Assembly: GCF_025149785.1 (NCBI RefSeq)
Contig: NZ_CP102277.1
Coordinates: 248,001-312,000, forward strand
Direction of reading: 5' to 3'
Source: Coprococcus comes ATCC 27758
Lineage (GTDB): Bacteria; Bacillota; Clostridia; Lachnospirales; Lachnospiraceae
Length of the DNA: 64,000 nt
Each line of letters begins with the position of its first letter. Positions within the stretch are counted from its first letter, which is position 1. The translations under genes were made by a program, and so were the position numbers. The notes beneath the pieces were generated by a model. The model was not told where the DNA came from and did not search any database. It saw only the letters and a program-made list of their open reading frames with translations. Shown piece by piece: positions 16,004 through 23,591 of this stretch.

Positions 16004-16564
16004 TTGGAAAAATATAAAGATTTATCAGATCAGATATGGACAACAAGAATTTCAAGAGTTAATGCTGAAAAAAGATTGGTAAACAAGGAAGCATTTTTTC
16101 AGGGAATTAACATTTATTATTCTTGTGTTACAATTATATTTTCAATACTTACATTGCTGAATAACAATGAAAAATTAAGCTTGATGACAGTGTTTATGAC
16201 AATATCTTTGCTCATTGTTATTTTATATTTGAATGGACAAAAATATTCAGAACAGGCAAGAGAGTATAGAAAGAATTATACAGAGTTACAAAAACTTGAA
16301 TTTGAATTAAACAATATTGATGGTGATGATGTTGATTTGATTAAGAATATATACAATAGATATTGCGATTTATTGGATTCAAGCAGTAATCATATATCAT
16401 TTGATTATTATGAGACAGTTCATGGTAGTATAGGTGAATATAAAAGTAAGAAATGGAGAAATGTAAGGTGCAGATATTATTATAATGTGATTTGGCGATT
16501 TGTTTTAAAGATATGTGTTATAGTATTGCCGGTAGGTTTATATTGGATATGTGGGGTTTTATAG
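16004..16564 (+). CDS. SLATT-domain membrane effector of the RT system
   Basis: This 186-aa protein has a charged N-terminus (ISRVNAEKRLVNKEAFFQGI) and two adjacent hydrophobic helices (about residues 33-50 and 55-73). A basic amphipathic helix follows (QAREYRKNYTELQKLEFELN), and a third hydrophobic segment lies at the C-terminus (about 165-186). This two-helix plus cytosolic-helix layout matches SLATT proteins, predicted pore-forming effectors of nucleotide- or RT-triggered immunity; one SLATT family is known to pair with reverse transcriptases. The start is TTG 16004 with AGGAGG at 7-nt spacing. The stop abuts the RT start codon, so the two are strictly coupled. It probably depolarises the membrane when the RT module is activated. 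Confidence 0.75.
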   Translation: MEKYKDLSDQIWTTRISRVNAEKRLVNKEAFFQGINIYYSCVTIIFSILTLLNNNEKLSLMTVFMTISLLIVILYLNGQKYSEQAREYRKNYTELQKLEFELNNIDGDDVDLIKNIYNRYCDLLDSSSNHISFDYYETVHGSIGEYKSKKWRNVRCRYYYNVIWRFVLKICVIVLPVGLYWICGVL

Positions 16565-17875
16565 ATGCAAGCATCGTACTTATGGAAAAAATTATTTACA
16601 AAAAAACATCTTATAGAACATTATGAAGAAAAAGTAAAAAACAAGCCGTCTGTCGGATTGGATAAAGTTTCACCTCGAAAGTTTGAACAAAATTTGGATG
16701 AGAATATTGAAATTATTATTAGAAAATCCATGAATGACTCTTATCATTTTACAAGATATAAACAGCTTTTATTTACTAAAGGACCTGCTAAACTACCTAG
16801 AGCAATTTGCGTGCCTACGCTAAGAGATAAGTTGACGGCATCGGTGTTAAATGAATTGCTGGTGGGGGTATATGGGGATAAATGTAAGACTATGATGCCG
16901 CAACTTGTTATAGATGATATTACAAAAAAAATCCCAATGTATACACATTTTATAAAATTGGATGTGAAATCATTTTATGGTTCAATAAATCATGATAAGT
17001 TGATTAAAATAATAAAAAGAAAGATACATAAGGCAGAAATTATTTCGATTATATGGAACGCAATTAGAACGGAAGCGCTTCTTTGTCCAATAAAGGAAAA
17101 GACTGTAAAGAAGGAAAGAATATTGGGAGTTCCAGAGGGATTACCTATTTCAAATACTTTAGCTAACATATATATGCAGGATATTGATATAAAATATAGA
17201 AATCTTGATTACATATCATATTATAGGTATGTTGATGATATATTAATATTGGTTAATGAAGATAAATTTTATGATGTAAAGAGAAGTATATGTGATGATA
17301 TAAATAAACTTGGATTGGAATTAAATGATAAGGAAGATGAAGGATTTGTAACACAAACATTTGAATATTTAGGATATGTTTTGAATGATAGTGAAGTAAC
17401 GGTGAGAAAAAGTAGTATTTTAAAAATTGAACAGTCTATAGAAGAATTATTTAGGACTATAAAAAAAGAAAATATTGAGTATTTGCAATGGAAATTAAAT
17501 CTGAAAATTACAGGTTTTATTATTGAAAGACATAAGTATGGATGGTTATTTTTTTATTCTCAAATAACTGATTTGAGTTTGCTTTTTCACTTAGATGATG
17601 TTGTACAAAAATTGATTAAAAGGTATAAATTAGAGGGTGAAATTAAGGTAAAGAGATTTGTTAGGACATATGCAGAAATGCATATGGCATTGCATGAGAC
17701 TAAGTATATTCCCAATTTAGATGATTTGGGATTAGATGATAAGAAAGCTATTTTATCGGATATATATCAGATTGATTTGTCTGACAAAGATGAACGCTTT
17801 GTTGAAATACAGTTTCATAGAATAATGAAGCGCGAAATAAGAGATATTGAAAAGGATATTGAAAATATTTCTTAA
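16565..17875 (+). CDS. Defence-type reverse transcriptase
   Basis: This 436-aa RT carries the palm motifs in order: FIKLDVKSFYGSINHDKL (catalytic Asp in motif 3), GVPEGLPISNTLANIYM (motif 4, with E where PQG is usual), YYRYVDDILIL (YVDD catalytic box), LGLELNDKE and FEYLGYVL (motif 7 region). A helical C-terminal region of about 150 residues follows, with ITGFIIERHKYGWLFFYSQI. The retron NAxxH and VTG landmarks are not clearly present, and there is no group II intron maturase domain. It therefore fits the unknown-group/DRT class of defence RTs better. The start ATG 16565 touches the SLATT stop, and a structured RNA heads the operon. I recall that SLATT-RT-RNA operons have been grouped as a DRT type; the type number is not asserted. 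Confidence 0.85.
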   Translation: MQASYLWKKLFTKKHLIEHYEEKVKNKPSVGLDKVSPRKFEQNLDENIEIIIRKSMNDSYHFTRYKQLLFTKGPAKLPRAICVPTLRDKLTASVLNELLVGVYGDKCKTMMPQLVIDDITKKIPMYTHFIKLDVKSFYGSINHDKLIKIIKRKIHKAEIISIIWNAIRTEALLCPIKEKTVKKERILGVPEGLPISNTLANIYMQDIDIKYRNLDYISYYRYVDDILILVNEDKFYDVKRSICDDINKLGLELNDKEDEGFVTQTFEYLGYVLNDSEVTVRKSSILKIEQSIEELFRTIKKENIEYLQWKLNLKITGFIIERHKYGWLFFYSQITDLSLLFHLDDVVQKLIKRYKLEGEIKVKRFVRTYAEMHMALHETKYIPNLDDLGLDDKKAILSDIYQIDLSDKDERFVEIQFHRIMKREIRDIEKDIENIS

Positions 17876-17924
17876 AGATTAGAGGTTATAAATATCATGG
17901 GGACTGATACAATACTTTTAAAGT

Positions 17925-17943
17925 TGGCTCCATTTTGGCTCTA
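17925..17943 (+). repeat. Right boundary repeat of the cargo island
   Basis: TGGCTCCATTTTGGCTCTA is a 17/19 match in the same orientation to 12600-12618. It lies 50 bp after the RT stop codon. Confidence 0.5.
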
Positions 17944-18116
17944 AAAATTTTAGATGAGGTATACAAAAATGCAAAATAAGATGAATATGAAGAATAAAAT
18001 ACACAAATGTGTACCAAGAAACAGCCAGATAAATCTCTCCGCCCAAGAGTTTGAATAATAAAAATTTTCTGGAATCCCTTATAAACAGGGCATTTCAGAG
18101 CAAAGAAAGTTCTATT

Positions 18117-18136
18117 TGATAACAAAATGATAACAC
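18117..18136 (+). repeat. Left 20-bp repeat flanking a decayed mobilizable element
   Basis: TGATAACAAAATGATAACAC differs at one base from 22361-22380 in the same orientation. Between the copies lie relaxase, TnpV, regulator and toxin-antitoxin genes. It may be an attachment-site scar. The rest of 17944-18199 holds no gene I can support. Confidence 0.5.
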
Positions 18137-18199
18137 GAGAGATTTTGGCATTATTTATCCGGAATCTTGTGGTTATCAGGTAATATGTGTGAAACCAAC

Positions 18200-18248
18200 A
18201 AAAAGGTCTTACTGAATTGAGTGAAATCAATTTGGTAAGGCCTTTTTT
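18200..18248 (-). terminator. Bidirectional terminator
   Basis: AAAAAGGTCTTAC (18200-18212) pairs with GTAAGGCCTTTTT (18235-18247) except for one T-C mismatch. T runs exist in both directions. On the minus strand it ends the truncated XRE gene. Confidence 0.7.
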
Positions 18249-18257
18249 CGTTGGTTT

Positions 18258-18583
18258 TTATTTGTAGTTTTTAGGATAATTATACCGCCACTGGTCATAT
18301 TCTTCCTGAGTGATTTCTCCGGATTTCAGCTTTTCAGCTTGTTCCTGCCATGCATGGAACATATCAAACATAGAAAGGTAGGTGGTTCCCTTGGATTTGT
18401 CCAGCCGGAGGCAGAGTTCTCCGTCAATCTCACCAATATGAAGTCCGTAAAGGTCTTCTAATGTAAATAAGGTATGCATAAGTCCTACATAGCTGTCAAT
18501 ATCCGGGACAGCCAGTGCATGCGGAGAGACATCAAAAATATCAGCCAGTGCATTCAGATAGTTTTCTTTTGGACTGCGGGCAC
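18258..18583 (-). pseudogene. XRE-type regulator, 5'-truncated
   Basis: The open frame on the minus strand runs upstream of its apparent ATG (18479) to about 18583. It reads NYLNALADIFDVSPHALAVP, then DIDSYVGLMHTLFTLEDLYG, and ends with a region rich in charged helices (EEYDQWRYNYPKNYK). That is the end of a HTH domain plus the usual C-terminal extension of element-borne XRE regulators. The first HTH helices are missing because the sequence switches at about 18584 to relaxase coding DNA on the other strand. It is a deletion-fusion product and should not bind DNA normally. Confidence 0.7.
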
Positions 18584-18587
18584 CTCA

Positions 18588-19289
18588 GCAGAGAACGAAG
18601 GATTGGCCGTACAAATCGCAGAATCCAGAGAAGATATACAGCTTTTGAAGGAAAGTAAAGAACAGGCGGTCAGAGATAAAAAAGCAGCAGAAAAGCGTGC
18701 AGAAACAGCAGAAAAACAATTAAAAAGCTTGGAAGAACGCAGGGAACAGTTACAGCCGATTATGGATAATGTGAGTAAGGAAATAAAAGAATATGGAATA
18801 GTTAAAATGTTGTTACTGGAAGTAGGAACGTTGGAACGGGCAGCAACCTACCGGGACAAAAAAATCAAACCGCTGTTTCTTCAGATAAAAAATAAGGTTG
18901 CGGCAATGGCTGCGCAGGTTAAAGAACTTACAAAAGAGGTGGAAAATTGGAAGAGTAAATATCAAAAGCTGAAACAAAAATATAACAGTATTCAGAAGGA
19001 GTTGGATGATATGCGTAAAGAAAATCATAAATTATCAGAAGAAAAGAATATAATGCAAGGCGTTTCTGATAGGTATGATCGAGTTGTACGAGTTCTGGGA
19101 ATAGAGACGGTAGATGCGGCAGTACAGCAGGATATTCGTAACGAGAAAGCTCTGGAAGAAAAGCAGCGGATGGAACAAATGCCGAAGGGAAGTATTCATG
19201 AAAGATTAGCCTGGGGAATAAAAAAGAGTGAGATGGAGAATCAGCAGCGTAAGAAAAATAAATCAAAAAATAGAGAAATGGAGAGATAA
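18588..19289 (+). pseudogene. MobV-type relaxase, C-terminal remnant
   Basis: The open frame from about 18588 gives a long coiled coil (residues rich in K, E and Q: QAVRDKKAAEKRAETAEKQL, then ENWKSKYQKLKQKYNSIQKE). It ends in RLAWGIKKSEMENQQRKKNK. This resembles the C-terminal half of Pre/Mob (MobV) relaxases of Clostridia mobilizable transposons. The catalytic N-terminus is missing; the frame upstream of 18588 belongs to the antisense of the XRE remnant. The neighbouring TnpV gene supports a Tn4451-like origin. Confidence 0.65.
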
Positions 19290-19293
19290 AATC

Positions 19294-19668
19294 ATGGAAA
19301 AACACGTTTATGATGAAAAGAACGGATTAAGCTATACTCTGTGTGGAGATTGTTATTTGCCGGATCTGGTATTGAATGAAGAAGAACCGACATATGGAAA
19401 ATATGGAATGTTACGGAAACAGTTTTTGAAAGAGTATAGACCAATACGGTATCAAAACTTGTTATTATCTGGCAAGCTGACAGCACATCTGAATCAGATT
19501 GACCAGGAAGTAACAGAGCAGGTCGAAGTGTTAATGAAACAGATGGCAGAAAAACAGGGCGTGAACGAAAACTTAAAGAGGCAGGATCAGATGAAGTGGG
19601 TTAGATTGATGAATAATATCAAAGTTAGTGCGGAAGAAATTGTGTTGAAAGAGAGGGTATATATGTGA
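19294..19668 (+). CDS. tnpV: Transposon-encoded protein TnpV
   Basis: This 124-aa protein matches TnpV of Tn4451-type mobilizable transposons: an N-terminal YDEKNGLSYTLCGDCYLPDL, a central GKYGMLRKQFLKEYRPIRYQ, LLLSGKLTAHLNQID, and the tail MKWVRLMNNIKVSAEEIVLK. Its molecular role in the transposon is not known. The start is ATG 19294, four bases after the relaxase remnant's stop; upstream ATGs belong to the relaxase frame. A hairpin with T run follows at 19733. It appears intact although the adjoining relaxase is truncated. Confidence 0.8.
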   Translation: MEKHVYDEKNGLSYTLCGDCYLPDLVLNEEEPTYGKYGMLRKQFLKEYRPIRYQNLLLSGKLTAHLNQIDQEVTEQVEVLMKQMAEKQGVNENLKRQDQMKWVRLMNNIKVSAEEIVLKERVYM

Positions 19669-19732
19669 GTCGAAAGGGTAGTCGAAAGGCTGCTCTTTAC
19701 AAAGATGAAAATAAAAATTGCTGAAAAGGTAT

Positions 19733-19757
19733 GAGTTTTGTAGTGTAAAACTCTTTT
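19733..19757 (+). terminator. Terminator after tnpV
   Basis: GAGTTTT (19733-19739) pairs with AAAACTC (19747-19753), followed by TTTT. It overlaps the -35 of the next promoter. Confidence 0.55.
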
Positions 19758-19784
19758 GACATTGTGTTTTCCGTTAAGTAAAAT
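19756..19784 (+). promoter_or_regulatory. Promoter of the membrane-tailed XRE gene
   Basis: TTGACA (19756-19761), a 17-bp spacer and TAAAAT (19779-19784). Confidence 0.6.
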
Positions 19785-19867
19785 ATCTTTGATAGACAGA
19801 TAATGAAAAAATGATTATTCTTGGCTCAGATCAAGAGAACAAATTACTTGCGAAGGGAGGAAATTAT

Positions 19868-20454
19868 ATGGAGCTGAGTATACAGATAAAAAAATACCGA
19901 ACAGAGCTTCATCTATCACAGGAGGAATTGGCAGAAAAGGTATATGTAACAAGACAGACAATTTCTAATTGGGAAAACGAAAAGAGTTATCCTGATATTC
20001 ATAGCTTGTTACTTCTTAGTTCATTGTTTAATGTATCTCTCGATCAATTAATTAAAGGAGATATAGAGAAAATGAAAGAAATTATTAGCGAGCAAGAAAT
20101 TAAAAAGTTTAATTATTATGGTTCCATCTATACAGTTCATTTGGCCGTGTTGATTATATCGGCAGTACCTTTGTTTATGTGGCTCGGAAGGTATGCGTAT
20201 ATTCCGTTTGGGATTTTATTTATTATTACAATGTACTGGGCGTTAAAGGTTGAAAAACTAAAAAAGAAAAATGATATACAAACCTATAAGGAAATTGTTG
20301 CATTTACGGAGGGAAAAAATTGGATGAACTTCATAAGGCAGTTGAAGTGGGAAAACGTCCTTATCAAAATATATTAAAGGTTATTATTAGTGCGGGTGTT
20401 ACAGCGATGATTTGCTTCTTAATTGGAGTACTGATGCACGTATTCTTGAATTAA
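19868..20454 (+). CDS. XRE regulator with C-terminal membrane segments, frameshifted
   Basis: A Cro/CI-type HTH occupies residues 1-65 (MELSIQIKKYRTELHLSQEE, then VTRQTISNWENEKSYPDIHS). Two membrane segments follow (about 98-135). In the annotated frame the protein ends abnormally at 20377 after EGKNW. In the -1 frame from the A6 run at 20314-20319 it continues as KLDELHKAVEVGKRPYQNIL, then KVIISAGVTAMICFLIGVLM and HVFLN, stopping at 20454. That supplies the last membrane helix expected for this family. The slip site AAAAAAT also fits a -1 slippery heptamer, so a missing base and programmed frameshifting are both possible. The start follows GGGAGG. Confidence 0.7.
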
Positions 20455-20561
20455 TTAAATTTAAGTATATTTTGATTTGTAGAATTATAAAATAGAGCAT
20501 TTTTTTCGCAGATTTTAACCGGTAGTTAAGAAATCGAAGCCATAATTAAACGAAGGCTCAA

Positions 20562-20590
20562 TTGTAAACACATATTAGAAATACTATAAT
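20562..20590 (+). promoter_or_regulatory. Promoter of the 351-aa XRE gene
   Basis: TTGTAA (20562-20567), a 17-bp spacer and TATAAT (20585-20590), 26 bp upstream of the ATG. Confidence 0.65.
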
Positions 20591-20616
20591 GAGAATATAA
20601 ACAGGAGGTAGGAACA

Positions 20617-21672
20617 ATGCAAATTGGTGAGAAGATAAAAAACTATCGGAAAACTGCGGGATTAACACAAGAACAGGTGGCGGATTATTTGGACGTTTCT
20701 ACTCCTGCGGTAAATAAATGGGAAAAAGGAAACACATATCCAGATATATCATTACTTCCGGCAATTGCTCGATTATTAAAAATTGATATGAATGAACTAT
20801 TTTCATTTCGTGAAGAATTGACAGAAAAAGAGATTGGACAATTTGTGAATGAGCTTTCGGAAGTTTCATTGGATAGCTTTATAAAAGCTTTTGAGATGGG
20901 AAAAAATAAAATAAAGGAATATCCTCATTGTGATTCGTTGATTTATTCAATTGCTACTGTTTTAAATGCGGCGTTAACTTTATCCGATGTCGATGATGAG
21001 AAAAAGTTGGAATGCAATAATGTGATTGTTGAATGGCTGGAACGAACTGCTGAAAGTCCGAATGAAAAGGTAAGTATTTCCAGTATTTTTATGCTTGCAG
21101 CGAAATATATACAAATGGAAAAATATAAAGAAGCAAATATCTTTTTGGATAAAATTCCAGATACTGTGATAGATGCCACAATTATGAAAACGAATGTACT
21201 AGCACACCAGGAAGGGACAGATATTGCAGCGTTCTTTTTAGAGGGAAAACTGATGCAGACAGTTACGAATATACAAAACTATCTGTATAAGTTGATAGAA
21301 ATGGAAGAAGAAACCGGAAATCATTGTAAAGCAGAGGAGATTGCCGAAATCACAGAACATATGGTATCGTTATTTGGTCTGTGGGATTACGGTAAAGTAG
21401 TACCATATCTATTGATTGCCGTGTATCGAAAGGATGTAGAAAAATGTATTCAGTTGATAAAAGAAGTGCTGATGGAGTCAAAGAAGCCATGGAAGATGGT
21501 GGAATCACCTTTATATTACAGATATGTGGATACAGTACAGGGAAAGTCTTTTTCAGGCGTTGGAAATAATTTTGTTCATGCATTAGCTACAGAAATTGAA
21601 AATAAAGAAGAGTATGAATTTTTGAAAGGGAATAAAGAACTGGAGGCGATTTTTTCTCAATATTTGAAATAG
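20617..21672 (+). CDS. XRE regulator with helical-repeat sensor domain
   Basis: This 351-aa protein has an N-terminal HTH (residues 3-60: IGEKIKNYRKTAGLTQEQVA, then VSTPAVNKWEKGNTYPDISL). About 280 residues of alpha helices follow, resembling TPR repeats (KYIQMEKYKEANIFLDKIPD, and IENKEEYEFLKGNKELEAIF at the end). Regulators of this build often bind peptides or sense cytoplasmic state; the ligand is unknown. It has its own promoter and a terminator (21705-21742), so it is monocistronic. AGGAGG precedes the ATG. Confidence 0.8.
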   Translation: MQIGEKIKNYRKTAGLTQEQVADYLDVSTPAVNKWEKGNTYPDISLLPAIARLLKIDMNELFSFREELTEKEIGQFVNELSEVSLDSFIKAFEMGKNKIKEYPHCDSLIYSIATVLNAALTLSDVDDEKKLECNNVIVEWLERTAESPNEKVSISSIFMLAAKYIQMEKYKEANIFLDKIPDTVIDATIMKTNVLAHQEGTDIAAFFLEGKLMQTVTNIQNYLYKLIEMEEETGNHCKAEEIAEITEHMVSLFGLWDYGKVVPYLLIAVYRKDVEKCIQLIKEVLMESKKPWKMVESPLYYRYVDTVQGKSFSGVGNNFVHALATEIENKEEYEFLKGNKELEAIFSQYLK

Positions 21673-21704
21673 ATTGCGATAAAAATATATAGAAATGATA
21701 AAAT

Positions 21705-21742
21705 AAAAGCTGTAAAAATCTACGTTGAATTTTACAGCTTTT
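21705..21742 (+). terminator. Terminator overlapping the toxin-antitoxin promoter
   Basis: AAAAGCTGTAAAA (21705-21717) is perfectly complementary to TTTTACAGCTTTT (21730-21742). Its right arm lies inside the spacer of the promoter at 21725-21752. Confidence 0.7.
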
Positions 21743-21752
21743 TGTGTATAAT
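21725..21752 (+). promoter_or_regulatory. Promoter of the Phd/RelE pair
   Basis: TTGAAT (21725-21730), a 16-bp spacer and TATAAT (21747-21752), about 48 bp upstream of the antitoxin gene. Confidence 0.65.
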
Positions 21753-21799
21753 AGAAGTAGCAGAAACAATTTAAAATCAAAGGAAGGAGCTGAAAGAAT

Positions 21800-22048
21800 A
21801 TGGCAAATATTTTACCAGTATCTGATTTGAGAAATTATAATGAAGTCCTGAAAAACTGTCATAAAGGAGAACCGGTATATCTGACTAAGAATGGCAGAGG
21901 ACGTTTCGTTGTCATGGATATTGAAGATTATGAGCGTGACCGAGCAGAGAAAAAGCTTCTGATGAAGCTGCAGGAAGCTGAAGAAGTAGTGAAAGACGGA
22001 GAAGGCTGGCTGAATCTGGATGAACTGAAAGCACTTGTGGGGGAATAA
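21800..22048 (+). CDS. Phd/YefM-type antitoxin
   Basis: This 82-aa protein has the Phd/YefM fold signature: ILPVSDLRNYNEVLKNCHKG, then EPVYLTKNGRGRFVVMDIED, then a C-terminal helix with acidic residues that wraps the toxin. It neutralises the RelE-like toxin encoded 1 bp downstream and, as in the family, probably represses the shared promoter. AGGAGC-like sites (GGAAGGAG) precede the ATG. A complete type II module inside a decayed mobile element is likely kept by addiction. Confidence 0.9.
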   Translation: MANILPVSDLRNYNEVLKNCHKGEPVYLTKNGRGRFVVMDIEDYERDRAEKKLLMKLQEAEEVVKDGEGWLNLDELKALVGE

Positions 22049-22049
22049 G

Positions 22050-22349
22050 ATGTTAAAATTGCGGATCAATCCGATTGTTGCAAAGGATTTGAAAAACATC
22101 CGAGATTATATTGCTGAAGATAACGAAGAATATGCAGCAAAGACCATAAAGGAAATTTACGGTAAATTTGAAAACCTTCAGATGTTTCCTGAAATGGGGT
22201 CGGATCTCTCCAAACGGGTCAGCTTTTGGACAGATTATAAATATGCGATATGGGAAGATTATGTTATTATCTACAAGGTCGGTAACGAATATGTAGAGAT
22301 TTATCGTGTAGTTAACCGATATCAGGATATCACGAGAATCTTTGATTGA
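22050..22349 (+). CDS. RelE/ParE-family toxin
   Basis: This 99-aa protein starts MLKLRINPIVAKDLKNIRDY and ends YVEIYRVVNRYQDITRIF, the ParE/RelE ribonuclease-fold pattern with basic and aromatic residues near the C-terminus. Most RelE-like members cleave ribosome-bound mRNA; ParE members poison gyrase. Sequence alone does not separate them here. The start ATG 22050 follows the antitoxin stop by one base with GGGGG upstream; an upstream TTG reading is not needed. Confidence 0.88.
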   Translation: MLKLRINPIVAKDLKNIRDYIAEDNEEYAAKTIKEIYGKFENLQMFPEMGSDLSKRVSFWTDYKYAIWEDYVIIYKVGNEYVEIYRVVNRYQDITRIFD

Positions 22350-22360
22350 TAACAGAGATG

Positions 22361-22380
22361 TGATAACAAATTGATAACAC
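22361..22380 (+). repeat. Right 20-bp repeat flanking the decayed mobilizable element
   Basis: TGATAACAAATTGATAACAC is 19/20 identical to 18117-18136. It lies 11 bp after the toxin stop. A third TGATAAC unit is just upstream, near 22347. Confidence 0.5.
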
Positions 22381-22443
22381 CGTTCAGTACAGCCTGTGGA
22401 CTTTGGACAGTGGAACACATATAAAACCAGATAGAACCATAAT

Positions 22444-22592
22444 GAGAGTATGAAACTTTTTCTGTAAAATAATGTTTATAAGGTCCTTCTATGATAAAAT
22501 AAATATCATTAGGAGGGCCTTTTATTATGGCAAGATAAAAGAAACCTGTACATCGTATACAAATGACAGAAGGAAAACGAAACATCATCCAT
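22444..22592 (+). mobile_element. Truncated left end of an IS256-family element
   Basis: About 149 bp match the left end of the complete insertion sequence at 46494-46642, with only a handful of differences. It includes the terminal GAGAGTATGAAAC and the transposase start ATGGCAAGA. Here codon 4 is TAA instead of CAA, and similarity stops abruptly after the IIH codons. It is a dead remnant with an internal or 3' deletion. The differences show it is not a recent copy of the intact one. Confidence 0.8.
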
Positions 22593-22661
22593 ACTTATAA
22601 GACATGGATCGCCTAAGAGCGGCTACTGGGAGATTATAGAAAATTAGCGGGATGATAGAAA

Positions 22662-22815
22662 ATGAAGGTTAAATTAGAAGATGATGGCGAAGATAATTCA
22701 GAACTTATTGAAGAAATAGAAGATTCATTTATAGAAGAGTATATTCCATTACCAGGACAGTATGAAATCAATGAGTCCAGGATTATTGATTTAGCTAATG
22801 CACAGGATATATGGG
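22662..22815 (+). pseudogene. UPF0158-like protein fragment
   Basis: The start MKVKLED is followed at once by DGEDNSELIEEIEDSFIEEY, then IPLPGQYEINES. That looks like the beginning of UPF0158-type proteins with a missing internal stretch, joined further on to unrelated sequence. The open frame ends at 22913 within the frame of the next small gene. I see no intact function. Confidence 0.4.
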
Positions 22816-22848
22816 AAGATAAGATTTTACCTCTTACTGCAAAAGAAC

Positions 22849-23031
22849 ATGATATTTTACTGGATTGCTATCGGACTAAGCTTAGGTATAGTTATTGGGT
22901 TTCTAATAGATGATATTGGTCTTGGAATGTGTCTGGGGGGTATGATGGGTGTTAGCATCGGCCCTGTAATTGATGTGCTGAGAAAAAATAAGAAATCAGA
23001 GGAGCAAGAGGATAATGATGAGAAAGAATAA
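22849..23031 (+). CDS. Small glycine-rich membrane protein, possibly a fragment
   Basis: The 60 codons read MIFYWIAIGLSLGIVIGFLI, then DDIGLGMCLGGMMGVSIGPV and an acidic/basic tail. This gives two membrane segments with glycine-zipper spacing, a pattern common in small integral membrane proteins of Firmicutes. No good ribosome site precedes the ATG at 22849, and the same frame extends upstream to 22798, so the true N-terminus may have been lost. The end overlaps the next ORF by 17 bp. Confidence 0.4.
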   Translation: MIFYWIAIGLSLGIVIGFLIDDIGLGMCLGGMMGVSIGPVIDVLRKNKKSEEQEDNDEKE

Positions 23032-23447
23032 TGTGCTTCGCAAATATATAGCGTCACTTCTATTATTTTTGTTATTTGAGACAGTGGCAATCACGTTGTG
23101 GAAGGCTAAAGGAAACTTGTTTTATCTGTTGAATTTCAGCTACATTGGAGGAGGCCTTGCGTTGGGAACAGCACTTTTTACTGCAGGAAAACGCTATGCC
23201 CGACATTTTCTTGGCGTTTTTGAGGCGGCAACAATACACTACGCAGTCGCGAAGATATTCGGTCCACTGTTTTTCAATCCTGCGTGTGCACTGCGATGAA
23301 AGCAAATGTGTTCATTATGGAAAATGTCTGCGTGTCTGCCCAATGAATGTGGAGGTCAATAAGGAATCCCGCAAACGAAAGAGAGGAACGGAGTGCATAC
23401 TCTGTTATGAATGTACGAAGGTCTGTCCGACCAAAGCATTGCATTAA
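23015..23447 (+). pseudogene. Membrane 4Fe-4S binding protein with out-of-frame internal deletion
   Basis: The first frame (ATG 23015) encodes the membrane N-terminus of a NapH-like polyferredoxin: an initial helix, then YAGGALALG-like and VFEAATIHYAVAKIFGPLFF. The normal continuation, a cysteine-containing membrane loop and further helices, is absent. At about 23275 the sequence jumps, in another frame, to the C-terminal ferredoxin domain, LRVHCDESKCVHYGKCLRVC, and its second cluster motif CILCYECTKVCPTKAL, ending at 23447. Both halves are recognisable but cannot be translated together. Confidence 0.7.
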
Positions 23448-23591
23448 AAAATGGAGTTGGAGATATAGCTGCGATGGTAAACTTGAGTTTTTTGCATACA
23501 CCTGAAAAATAAAAGATATAATTTGAAATGGAGATTATGATATACTGTAAACAAGATATAGTGCAAAACGTAACAGAAAGGAGTACGCACA

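Noticed and set aside
16565-17875. Calling the RT a classical retron RT
   Set aside because: The closed RNA with complementary arms resembles a retron, but the NAxxH and VTG landmarks are not clear (NAIRT and ITG-like text only) and the partner is SLATT. A defence RT of another class is the safer name.
17895-18230. 111-codon minus-strand frame after the RT gene
   Set aside because: No ribosome site, odd composition, and it runs across the boundary repeats.
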